64,000 nt of DNA from a virus, in IMG/VR virus record IMGVR_UViG_3300042544_001590, positions 124,001-188,000 of that record; one strand, written 5' to 3'. The notes beneath the pieces are model-generated. The model ran no database searches. It saw nothing but the letters and a program-made list of their open reading frames with translations, and was not told where the DNA came from. Shown here in pieces: positions 14,443 to 22,226 of this stretch. The stretch's first letter is position 1. The number at the start of each line of letters is the position of its first letter. A program made the position numbers and the translations under genes.

Positions 14443-15843
14443 TTATCTACTTATTTCTTCCCAGTCTATTGAGCCATGAACAAATTCTGTGTTTGTGCTT
14501 GCTGTTACAGCTAATGTTAATTCATAAGGTGTGCTTGTAAAGCTATTTCTCTCAAGTTGAAACTTGAACAGAGCTTCTTTAAGAATGTCTATCGATGTTG
14601 CTCCCTGAGCATTGGAAGTAAAATATCCTGATGCTAATACTCTACCTCCCGATAGACTGGTTCCATCTAGTTTATATTCCACGGAGGAATTAACTCCTGC
14701 ATCAGTCCATGTACCGCCAGAAGTCGTTCCAGATGCAACCACTTGCCACTTGTAGATACCCGTATTGACCCCCATTAGCGACAACGCAGTTAGAATTACA
14801 ATACCATCTAATCTTGTTGATTTTAACCGTATGGAAACGATAGGATAAAAGGTTCCTGCTGTTGTAAGAGCTTTGGGAGCAGTTATTGTCGTACCTGCTG
14901 CTTGTTGCAATCCTCTTAACTCATAACCACCCTCCGAAATAACTGTACTACAAACTTGTTTTAATTTACTTGAACCTGAAGTTGCAGCTTTATTTTCAAT
15001 TTCATATCTAAGCGGCAGTGACCCCGTTGTAATGTATGTCGTGTCAATCAAGTTAGCGTGATGGAAGTAATGACAAGGTACAAACTGACCATTGATAACA
15101 AATCCTGTTCTCACAGAGCCTAATCCGAGCCATTCGATGTCAATCCATAGAATTTGAGCCTTTGTAATATCAAGTGTGATACCAGATGAACCCGACCCAT
15201 CCAAGCGATCTACATTCCATTGCGATTGTGGGACACGAGTTTCAGTGAGCGAGCCTGATGTAATGCTACGTTCAACCACGTAAAGGGTATTGTCATCCAA
15301 TTCCAAGTAGATACCATTATCAGTGCCAAAATACCCAACACGTTGTCTAAGATTTGTTTTAGCTTGGTTAAAAGTAAATGTGCTTAAAATTTGTAAACTT
15401 TTACCGGGTTGATAAGCAAACACTTTTGTGGTTTCACGATATATTTTAGAACCGCTTAGAGCATCAACTTTCAATTCAACAATACCTTGCGTTTGGATAA
15501 ATTGTGCAGAAGCGGAGGTTGTTGTAGTTCCTCCTGATAATGTTGACCAGAGATTATTATCTGCATACCTATGAGACGAATCGAAAAGAGTCAAAGGACT
15601 TGATGTTCTCGTTCTTCCAAATGCATCACTCGCCATGTTGTAATTACCGCTAAAGTTGGTCGAAGTGTCATCGATATTTTTCACCAAAACCGCATATTTC
15701 GGATATTCGACTATTTGAGTAGAGCCAAAAGATGGATCGGACACTGCCGATGTTGCTGGGAATCTGGCATCATTTACGATCTCAACAAATTTTCCGCTTT
15801 CGGTATTTGCGGCATTTGTCCACACTTTAGTATTAATTGCCAT
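14443..15843 (-). CDS. virion structural protein
   Basis: A 466-residue beta-rich, Ser/Thr-rich protein beginning MAINTKVWTNAANTESGKF. The stretch DAFGRTRTSSPLTLFDSSHR (about 72-91) is characteristic of a structural protein family frequent in marine T4-like phages. No signal peptide, membrane segment or enzyme motif is seen. Size, composition and late promoter suggest a fibre, decoration or tail-surface protein. The exact location in the virion cannot be told. Confidence 0.7.
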   Translation of the reverse strand: MAINTKVWTNAANTESGKFVEIVNDARFPATSAVSDPSFGSTQIVEYPKYAVLVKNIDDTSTNFSGNYNMASDAFGRTRTSSPLTLFDSSHRYADNNLWSTLSGGTTTTSASAQFIQTQGIVELKVDALSGSKIYRETTKVFAYQPGKSLQILSTFTFNQAKTNLRQRVGYFGTDNGIYLELDDNTLYVVERSITSGSLTETRVPQSQWNVDRLDGSGSSGITLDITKAQILWIDIEWLGLGSVRTGFVINGQFVPCHYFHHANLIDTTYITTGSLPLRYEIENKAATSGSSKLKQVCSTVISEGGYELRGLQQAAGTTITAPKALTTAGTFYPIVSIRLKSTRLDGIVILTALSLMGVNTGIYKWQVVASGTTSGGTWTDAGVNSSVEYKLDGTSLSGGRVLASGYFTSNAQGATSIDILKEALFKFQLERNSFTSTPYELTLAVTASTNTEFVHGSIDWEEISR

Positions 15844-15847
15844 ATTT

Positions 15848-15855
15848 TTATTTAA
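15848..15855 (-). promoter_or_regulatory. late promoter box TTAAATAA
   Basis: Minus-strand TTAAATAA, 4 nt upstream of the ATG at 15843. It lies back to back with the gene 43 promoter. Confidence 0.75.
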
Positions 15856-15879
15856 TCATTCGATGAAGTTAATATTGTA

Positions 15880-15907
15880 TTGACTTTGGCATTTTATGGT
15901 TTATCAT
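15880..15907 (+). promoter_or_regulatory. sigma70-like promoter for gene 43
   Basis: TTGACT (15880-15885), 16-bp spacer, TATCAT (15902-15907). The -10 ends 6 nt before the ATG at 15914, so transcription would begin at or next to the start codon. Confidence 0.55.
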
Positions 15908-15913
15908 TTTTTT

Positions 15914-18418
15914 ATGTATAGAAATTGTGTGTATGATCAAAAAAATCGTAAAATTTTTATTTGGACTTGGGACGAAAACGGGGAGCGAATCCGCGAAGAA
16001 CATGATTTCAAGCCATACATCCTTTTGGAAGATAAAAAGGGAACGGAGAAGTCCATTTATGGCACGGCTCTCAAAAAACGCGAATTTCAATCCAGCTATG
16101 ACAGGAATAATTTCGTCAAGGATAGTAATATCAAGCGAATTTACGAGAACCTACCACCATATCAACAATTCCTAATTGACAATTATTGGTCGGTTTGTGA
16201 GAATGATAATTTCTCCCAATATCCCCTGAAGGTGGCTTTTTTTGATATTGAATGTCCCGGAATATCCTTTCCAGAACCAGAATTGGCGGAATCAGTGATT
16301 AACCTGATCACGATCTATAATTCTGAGTCCAAGATGTATCATGTATTTGGTTTGAAAGATTTCCACACCATGAGAGATGATGTGAAGTATTATCGGTGTA
16401 AATCCGAAGAGGACTTGTTGAAATCGTTTATCAAATACCTTCAAAAGGAAGGTTTTGATGTTCTCAGTGGATGGAACATAGCAGCATTTGATGTTCCTTA
16501 TCTTGTAAATCGAATCACTTTCCAATTGGGAAAGGAATGGGCTGATAAGCTGTCCCCAACGGGTAGGATTTACGAAAAGACCAATCCAAATGGTAAATTT
16601 GGGATGCCTTCCAAGGAGTATGTGATTGAAGGGCTATCAATTTTGGATTATTATGTGATTTATCAGAAGTTCAATTTGGAGAAACAGGAATCGTATAAAT
16701 TGGATAATATTGGGGAAGTTGAATTGGGAATCAATAAGATTCAACACGAAGGCAATCTATGGGAACTCATGAAAAATGATTGGAACACTTACACGGATTA
16801 CAATATACGTGATGTGGAAATCGTTGTGGGGTTAGATCAGAAAAAGGGGTATATTAATCTAATCCGATTCCTTGCATATACTGGATTATGTGATCTGGAA
16901 AGCGCGATTAGAACACTCCCGGCAATGAACGGGGCAATTGCCATACGCGCCCGTATGCGGGGGGAATACATTCCTACGTTCATTCGTCCCGTGACGGACT
17001 ACCGCGCCCCCGGTGGGTATGTGGCAGAGCCAAAAATAGGTTTTGCGGAGAATATCGTATCCTTTGATGCCAACTCTCTGTATCCATCGGTTATGATTTC
17101 CCTGAATCTCTCCCCCGAAACGAAAATCGGAAGGGTTGAGAAGGATGGAGATAAAGTGAAAATCCATCATGTATCAGGTAGATTGTTTGAGATGACTCCT
17201 GAGAACTTCAAGAAATTTATTGATGAGGAGCAAGCGGCATTAACTAAAGCAGGATTTCTCTTCTCTCAGAAGAAACGTGGTCTGGTTCCCGAATTCCTTG
17301 ACAATCTTTACACCAAACGGAAGGAAATGAAGAGTAAGATGATGGAATGCCGCAAGAAGGGGGATAAAGAAGGGGAGCAGAAATTCGACAGCATCCAATA
17401 TGCTTACAAAATCCATCTCAATTCCCTCTATGGATATATGCTCAACAAATACGCTCCCCTTGGAGATGAGGATATTGGAACATCGGTGACACTGACGGGA
17501 CAAGCGGTAATCAAGAAGAGTAATGATCTGTTTCAGGATTATGTGAGGGAAAATCTACCGGATTTGTCAGAGTCCTTATTGCAACAAAGTTGTGTTTACG
17601 GTGATACGGATAGCTTTTTCGTTTCCTTGAAAATGTTTGGCATGGATGCTAAATCTGATGAATTTTATGAATTATGTGAAGATATTGAAAATTATATCAA
17701 TGAACGAATCATTGAATGGGCTAGAAAAGCTCTGAGAAGCACTGATCCTCGCTTCGTATTCAAGCGGGAAACCATCTGTGACGCGGGAATCTTCATTGGT
17801 AAGAAATATTATGTCCTTCATGTTCTGGACGATGAGGGAACCAAGGTGGATAAGTTCAAGTATCGGGGGGTTGATGTCGTAAAAACCACAATGCCCAAGA
17901 AGGTGAAGCCTTATGTCAAGAAAGTCATTGAACATATGATCATGTCCCAATCTTTGAAGGAAACCAATGACATGTTCAACGAGGCTTACGAGGAATTCAA
18001 GAATCTGTCCATTGCGGAGATTTCCAAGATTTCGGGTATGAACAACTTTGCGGAATATTCGGCTAGGTGTAATGGTATGAACACCGTGAAAGGTATGCCA
18101 TCCCATCTCAAAGCTGCTTATTTTCATGACATGATCATGGAACAGAACGGATGGGGTTCCAAATACGAGAAATTCAAGACGGGGGATAAGGTTCGCATGG
18201 TTTATGTTAAGAAACCCAACAAATACAATTTGGAAATGATCGGATTCAAGGGTGGTTGGCCGGAAGAATTTGATAACATTTTCACTGTTGACTTTGAAAA
18301 GATGTTTAGTAAAGTCTTCTATGCAGCGATTGAGAGATTTTACGAAGCGGTCGGTTGGAAACTCAGAAAACCTAGCGAAAATCTCACCGTAGAATTGGAC
18401 GACTTGTTTGGCGAATGA
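15914..18418 (+). CDS. 43: DNA polymerase gp43, family B with 3'-5' exonuclease
   Basis: An 834-residue replicative polymerase (T4 gp43 has 898). Exonuclease motifs are FDIE (110-113), GWNIAAFD (186-193) and YNIRD (296-300). Polymerase motifs are A DANSLYPS (385-392), B LNSLYGYM and C YGDTDS. The C-terminus LDDLFG resembles the T4 gp43 tail that binds the gp45 clamp. The ATG at 15914 is preferred because an earlier in-frame ATG at 15896 lies inside the promoter. The gene is not split or interrupted. It heads the rightward operon leading to uvsX. Confidence 0.97.
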   Translation: MYRNCVYDQKNRKIFIWTWDENGERIREEHDFKPYILLEDKKGTEKSIYGTALKKREFQSSYDRNNFVKDSNIKRIYENLPPYQQFLIDNYWSVCENDNFSQYPLKVAFFDIECPGISFPEPELAESVINLITIYNSESKMYHVFGLKDFHTMRDDVKYYRCKSEEDLLKSFIKYLQKEGFDVLSGWNIAAFDVPYLVNRITFQLGKEWADKLSPTGRIYEKTNPNGKFGMPSKEYVIEGLSILDYYVIYQKFNLEKQESYKLDNIGEVELGINKIQHEGNLWELMKNDWNTYTDYNIRDVEIVVGLDQKKGYINLIRFLAYTGLCDLESAIRTLPAMNGAIAIRARMRGEYIPTFIRPVTDYRAPGGYVAEPKIGFAENIVSFDANSLYPSVMISLNLSPETKIGRVEKDGDKVKIHHVSGRLFEMTPENFKKFIDEEQAALTKAGFLFSQKKRGLVPEFLDNLYTKRKEMKSKMMECRKKGDKEGEQKFDSIQYAYKIHLNSLYGYMLNKYAPLGDEDIGTSVTLTGQAVIKKSNDLFQDYVRENLPDLSESLLQQSCVYGDTDSFFVSLKMFGMDAKSDEFYELCEDIENYINERIIEWARKALRSTDPRFVFKRETICDAGIFIGKKYYVLHVLDDEGTKVDKFKYRGVDVVKTTMPKKVKPYVKKVIEHMIMSQSLKETNDMFNEAYEEFKNLSIAEISKISGMNNFAEYSARCNGMNTVKGMPSHLKAAYFHDMIMEQNGWGSKYEKFKTGDKVRMVYVKKPNKYNLEMIGFKGGWPEEFDNIFTVDFEKMFSKVFYAAIERFYEAVGWKLRKPSENLTVELDDLFGE

Positions 18419-18606
18419 TAACACAATTAAATCCCACGATACCAGTAGTCACCCCAAAAGGGAAGGGTTACGCACATCTGGTCATAGATTATTCCCAAGA
18501 ACATGATTTATATTGGGTTTGTTTTATAAATGATACGAAAGAATGCTGGACATTTGGGAATTCTGAGATAAGAATAGATGACAACATAACATTACAGAGA
18601 AAATGA
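18415..18606 (+). CDS. small conserved phage protein
   Basis: A 63-residue beta-rich protein with GKGYAHLVIDYSQEHDLYWV and KECWTFGNSEIR, a pattern seen in small phage proteins encoded near replication genes. It overlaps the gene 43 stop by 4 nt and the next gene by 4 nt, so it is translated as part of the operon. No function is known to me. Confidence 0.7.
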   Translation: MITQLNPTIPVVTPKGKGYAHLVIDYSQEHDLYWVCFINDTKECWTFGNSEIRIDDNITLQRK

Positions 18607-18935
18607 AAATTGAAACGAATTATCAGTGCATTTCTGGAGTATGTGATGCAAGTCATTTTGATCACTATTCCAAAGACTCAATCCAATTGGCACAAGAACG
18701 AGGACATTGGCCATACGAAGATGGTCTATATAAAATGTGGGTTGATTGTAAAGTGATTGATAAATTCACTAAGAACAAATTGTTCGGGGGTAGAAAATAT
18801 TATTTCGTTTTGAATCTTATGGGAACGACGAAAGAACTTCAAGTCAATCAAAGCAATTACTATAATCAATCTGAGGTGAATGAGATACATGTGTATTCCG
18901 AAGACGGTAAAACATGGTTCCCAACCAGAATATAA
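18603..18935 (+). CDS. unknown protein, paralogue of the gene-46 insert
   Basis: A 110-residue protein whose residues from about 39 (DGLYKMWVDCKVIDKFTKNK through KTWFPTRI) repeat the protein at 11705-12031. The N-terminal 38 residues differ and carry two Cys (CISGVCDASH), so a common body is joined to different heads. It starts in an ATGA overlap with the upstream gene, exactly as the other copy does. No nuclease or known domain is visible. Confidence 0.8.
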   Translation: MKIETNYQCISGVCDASHFDHYSKDSIQLAQERGHWPYEDGLYKMWVDCKVIDKFTKNKLFGGRKYYFVLNLMGTTKELQVNQSNYYNQSEVNEIHVYSEDGKTWFPTRI

Positions 18936-18938
18936 ATT

Positions 18939-19475
18939 ATGATGAACGAATATAAAATAATGTGGGAGCAATTCTTGAAAGAATCTCCATGGGCGACTTC
19001 ACCGACACCCAATTCATTCAATGATAGAATGGAAAATTTCGACACCAATATTATCGGATCATATGATAATATTGGTAATTTTGAAGATTATGAGGTTTAT
19101 CAAAATGATAACGGGAACGAATTATTCTTCATGCTTGGGGATGATTTTGTTGCTTATTATCGATACGAGATTGATGATAGAAATGTTTGTCACACTAAAA
19201 TGACTTGGAATCACAAGAACCACCAAGGAACGTTTCTCAAGTTGTTTGGGGAATACTTGATACCGAAATTTAAAATAATTGAATCTGATGATATGATGAC
19301 ACCTCAAGCATTTTCCATGTGGCAGAAGTTGATCGGACATTATACGGATTATAAATATTACGTTAAAACCGGAGACGAACTTATACCAATTGACAATCCA
19401 TATGAAGTGCATAATTATTCAGAGAAATTGGCGATAAACGGAAAATCAAACTCAACATTTTTAGTAACTGTATGA
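18939..19475 (+). CDS. cargo-like protein with possible GNAT-type domain
   Basis: A 178-residue protein starting MMNEYKIMWEQFLKESPW, a leader like the WES leaders at 2916-3645. Downstream, HKNHQGTFLKLFGEYLIPKF followed by SDDMMTPQAFSMWQKLI recalls phage acetyltransferase-like proteins, in which an N-(H/R)-G turn precedes the cofactor-binding helix. The acetyl-CoA loop is not canonical, so the assignment is tentative. It follows the previous gene by the stop-ATT-ATG junction. A second ATG at 18942 is an alternative start. Confidence 0.45.
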   Translation: MMNEYKIMWEQFLKESPWATSPTPNSFNDRMENFDTNIIGSYDNIGNFEDYEVYQNDNGNELFFMLGDDFVAYYRYEIDDRNVCHTKMTWNHKNHQGTFLKLFGEYLIPKFKIIESDDMMTPQAFSMWQKLIGHYTDYKYYVKTGDELIPIDNPYEVHNYSEKLAINGKSNSTFLVTV

Positions 19476-19729
19476 ATATTACACCACAGCAAGCATATTT
19501 AAAAGGGTTGACGGATGCCGAAGACCGAATCATCGACAACCTGATCAATCTCCTAAATGATTCCAAATATGACGTTCCGTTTCCCAACCCCAAGTTGGAA
19601 ATCGTGAGACATATCATCAAGGATCGCTCGGATTATTATCACAATCTTGCCAAGAGAATTAATAATATGGGTGGATCATTTAGAAAAAAATTGGCACAAC
19701 AAAAGGATTATCTTGACAACGCCAGATAA
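19472..19729 (+). CDS. hypothetical helical protein
   Basis: An 85-residue, highly charged helical protein (AEDRIIDNLINLLND, KRINNMGGSFRKKLAQQKDYL). It starts in a 4-nt overlap with the upstream gene. No family recognised; a small early protein of the uvsX operon. Confidence 0.6.
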   Translation: MNITPQQAYLKGLTDAEDRIIDNLINLLNDSKYDVPFPNPKLEIVRHIIKDRSDYYHNLAKRINNMGGSFRKKLAQQKDYLDNAR

Positions 19730-19747
19730 ACAATTAAATCTACACAT

Positions 19748-20104
19748 ATGAAAGAAAACAAGCACATCGTAATCATCGACAATATTGGGCGCAACATCAT
19801 CGGCAAGCTGGTGAACGAAACCGACACCACCCTGACACTCCATAATCCGGTGATCGTATTTGTCCAGCCAGAACAAAGCGGACAGATTCAGGTTCAGAGC
19901 TTCCCCGTATTCTTCTTTGAGTTCATCAACAAGGACTTCAGGGGGCAAAACAATTGGACTTATCAGAAGGCTAATATCACCACAAGTGATGTTGTTCTAG
20001 ATGATAGGATTCTCATTCAATATGAGAAGATCAACACTCCTCCGGAGGAACCACAGGCGGCTCCAAGCGCATCGCCTAAAATTATTTCAATCGATTCTCT
20101 GTAA
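19748..20104 (+). CDS. hypothetical protein with LSm/SH3-barrel-like N-terminus
   Basis: A 118-residue protein whose first half (IVIIDNIGRNIIGKLVNE, TLTLHNPVIVFV) has the strand pattern of LSm or SH3-like barrels, in which a G-x-L turn follows a long first strand. The C-terminus is a Pro/Ala-rich tail (NTPPEEPQAAPSASP). There is no Shine-Dalgarno site, only an A-rich leader. RNA binding is a guess from pattern only. Confidence 0.55.
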   Translation: MKENKHIVIIDNIGRNIIGKLVNETDTTLTLHNPVIVFVQPEQSGQIQVQSFPVFFFEFINKDFRGQNNWTYQKANITTSDVVLDDRILIQYEKINTPPEEPQAAPSASPKIISIDSL

Positions 20105-20370
20105 TGTCACCTTCTGATTTCGCATACTGGTTGACCGGATACTTTGAAATCTCCGATAGTAATAATCTGAGTCCTCAACAGGTTCAGATTATTCGGGATC
20201 ATCTGGCTTTGGTATTTGAAAAGGTTACACCCGATAGAAAGGGATATGAACCGTTGGATACCAGATCTACCGGATTATCAGCTATAGGATTGTGTGGACA
20301 ACCGCAAGAGATTGATTGGACGAAATTACCGAAAATGAAATCATATAAAGTAGAAACAAGATACTGTTAA
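20104..20370 (+). CDS. conserved small phage protein upstream of uvsX
   Basis: An 88-residue protein beginning MSPSDFAYWLTGYFEIS, with LSPQQVQIIRDHLALVFEKV. This DFAYWL..FFE..QVQ.I.DHL pattern is widespread among tailed-phage hypothetical proteins of unknown function. It shares one base with the previous stop and is followed by uvsX through a stop-ATT-ATG junction. Confidence 0.75.
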   Translation: MSPSDFAYWLTGYFEISDSNNLSPQQVQIIRDHLALVFEKVTPDRKGYEPLDTRSTGLSAIGLCGQPQEIDWTKLPKMKSYKVETRYC

Positions 20371-20373
20371 ATT

Positions 20374-21498
20374 ATGTCAAAAGAAATAGATAAAGAATTA
20401 TTCGCCTCCCTGAAATCGTTGGATGATGTGGTGCCTTATGCATCGTTCCTAAGTGAATCCACGCTGTCATCGGTTGATGATTGGATTGATACGGGAAGTA
20501 TGGTGTTGAATGCCCTGATTTCCGGTTCTCTATATGGGGGTGTCCCCAAGGGACGATTGGTGCAATTTGCGGGTCCATCAATGTGTGGAAAATCATACTT
20601 CGCATTGCAAATCGCCGCAAATGCCCAAAAGAAAGGTATGATTCCCGTCATCTTTGATTCGGAAGGTGCCATTGATCCTGAGACTGCCAAGAACTTCGGT
20701 TTGGATACCACCAAGGTCAAGTATGTGGGCTGTGAATCGGCGGAACAAACAAGAAACGCTATTTTCAAGTTCCTGACAAGTGTTAGGGAGAAGAAACAGA
20801 ATGGTAAGTTTATTATCATCATTGACTCTCTGGCAAACCTCAATTCTGAGATGGAATTGAAGAGGATGGATAAGGATTCCACTTCTGCTGACATGGGAAC
20901 CTTCGCCAAATCGGTGAAGAGTCTGTTGAAGACTTGCACCAATATGGGAACCTTAACAAAGACTCCGATCATCATCACCAACCATGTGTATGATGATCCT
21001 AGCCAAATGTATCCATCATTGGAGAAGAACATGTCGGGTGGTAAGTCCGCTGTTTATCTTCCATCGGTGAACGTGCAGCTTGCCAGAGAATTGGTTCGGG
21101 ATGAGAAAAATACCCAAGTTGTGGATAAGCTTTCCGCTTCCCAGAAGAATTACTCCGGTGTCGTGCTACACGCTCTGATCACCAAGAACCGCTTTGCCAA
21201 ACAATATCTGGAAGGTAAGATTTATCTCTCCTTTAGCAAGGGTCTGGACAAGTATTTCGGTCTTCTTGATATCATGAAGGGTATGGGTGTTGTCACATTG
21301 GATGGACAGACATACAGCGATTGGGAGAAGAATAAAATCGGCAAATATAAAACATGGTCGAAGGACATTGATTTATGGGAAAATAGATTGCTTCCAGAAC
21401 TTGAGAAGCGCATCAAAATCCATTGGGCATATGGTTCTTCTCCTGAAGACGATGATCTGGTGGCATTGGAAGAGGATGATGAATTAGATGCAGATTGA
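20374..21498 (+). CDS. uvsX: UvsX RecA-like recombinase
   Basis: A 374-residue recombinase (T4 UvsX has 391). Visible are Walker A GPSMCGKS (67-74), the FDSEGA strand with the catalytic Glu near 96, Walker B KFIIIIDSLANL near 145, and an acidic C-terminal tail (EDDDLVALEEDDELDAD). UvsX catalyses strand invasion with gp32 and UvsY and sustains recombination-dependent replication. The last codons overlap the start of a methyltransferase remnant. Confidence 0.95.
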   Translation: MSKEIDKELFASLKSLDDVVPYASFLSESTLSSVDDWIDTGSMVLNALISGSLYGGVPKGRLVQFAGPSMCGKSYFALQIAANAQKKGMIPVIFDSEGAIDPETAKNFGLDTTKVKYVGCESAEQTRNAIFKFLTSVREKKQNGKFIIIIDSLANLNSEMELKRMDKDSTSADMGTFAKSVKSLLKTCTNMGTLTKTPIIITNHVYDDPSQMYPSLEKNMSGGKSAVYLPSVNVQLARELVRDEKNTQVVDKLSASQKNYSGVVLHALITKNRFAKQYLEGKIYLSFSKGLDKYFGLLDIMKGMGVVTLDGQTYSDWEKNKIGKYKTWSKDIDLWENRLLPELEKRIKIHWAYGSSPEDDDLVALEEDDELDAD

Positions 21499-21604
21499 AA
21501 AAGGTATCCACTTGTTTCATGGTGATTGCTTGGAAGTCCTCAAAAAGATTCCAAGCAATTTTTGTAATGATCACCAATCGCTATTAAGATTATCTTTCGG
21601 GTAA
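21488..21604 (+). pseudogene. DNA methyltransferase N-terminal remnant
   Basis: An open frame of 38 codons starting at the ATG overlapping the uvsX stop. Residues 7-24 read IHLFHGDCLEVLKKIPSN, which is the N-terminal HGDCLEVLK-IP(D/S)NS motif of N4/N6 DNA methyltransferases, normally followed by the DPPY catalytic region. After SN the sequence turns into unrelated residues and stops, and the DNA becomes the 3' end of the convergent Mom-like gene. The gene has evidently been cut off by replacement of its body. Confidence 0.75.
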
Positions 21605-22215
21605 GGCATTGGTTTGTGTTTCAATTCACTTATTATTCTTTTACGGTCTTTTTTATGTAGAATGTAAACGTATCTATGTTTTTTCTTTATTTTGACCCTT
21701 TCATAATTGGGATCAATTTTAAGCAATTCTTCGCGTTTAATCGTGTTATATACAACACAAACACTTCTTTGATTTGTGAGTTTTCCATTTATTCTATGTA
21801 AATAACCTTGTCCAAGCGAAAGGTTATTACCTTGATATATCCAATTCGTTGCTTGATAAATAGTTCCTAAATGATTCGCCATTGGATCGGAATAACTGAC
21901 CAAAACTTTTATATTGGTATTTTTTCTCAACCAATCAAAGGTTTTGCCTATGAAATAGCTTTCACTATTTTTAGGTGCTTCATCAACAAGCCACAATCTT
22001 TTCAGTTCCAAAACATCTTTATTCTCTAAATTGGGGGTAATGGATTTAACAGTTTGTCTGCCAACGGGAAACCCATACACGGCAACACCGATCAAATTAT
22101 CCTCATCAAATAATCCCAATGAATACCTAGAAGGAGTCCAACTGTGGGAATAGTGGTTTTCCTTTATTAACTTTTTCGCCAAGTTTGTATCTATTAAATC
22201 AATCGTGTAATTCAT
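21571..22215 (-). CDS. Mom-like DNA modification protein (adenine acyl-type modification)
   Basis: A 214-residue protein resembling the Mom family, GNAT-related enzymes that convert adenine in phage DNA to a bulky carbamoyl-methyl form and block restriction. Motifs are LIKENHYSHSW (about 17-27), LIGVAVYGFPVGRQ (about 41-54), LELKRLWLVDE, NSESYFIGK, LVSYSDP and HLGTIYQATNWIYQG. The C-terminal tail is basic. Its 3' end overlaps the methyltransferase remnant. There is no late box; 11 nt separate it from the upstream late gene, so read-through expression is likely. Identity is from motif recall, not a search. Confidence 0.65.
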   Translation of the reverse strand: MNYTIDLIDTNLAKKLIKENHYSHSWTPSRYSLGLFDEDNLIGVAVYGFPVGRQTVKSITPNLENKDVLELKRLWLVDEAPKNSESYFIGKTFDWLRKNTNIKVLVSYSDPMANHLGTIYQATNWIYQGNNLSLGQGYLHRINGKLTNQRSVCVVYNTIKREELLKIDPNYERVKIKKKHRYVYILHKKDRKRIISELKHKPMPYPKDNLNSDW

Positions 22216-22226
22216 GATTCAATTTA

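Noticed and set aside
17672-18424. Long minus-strand open frame opposite the end of gene 43
   Set aside because: It lies entirely antisense to the conserved polymerase and its composition mirrors the gene's codon bias. No promoter or protein family is visible.
20436-21032. Minus-strand open frame opposite uvsX
   Set aside because: It is an antisense shadow of a conserved recombinase gene, with no start signal.
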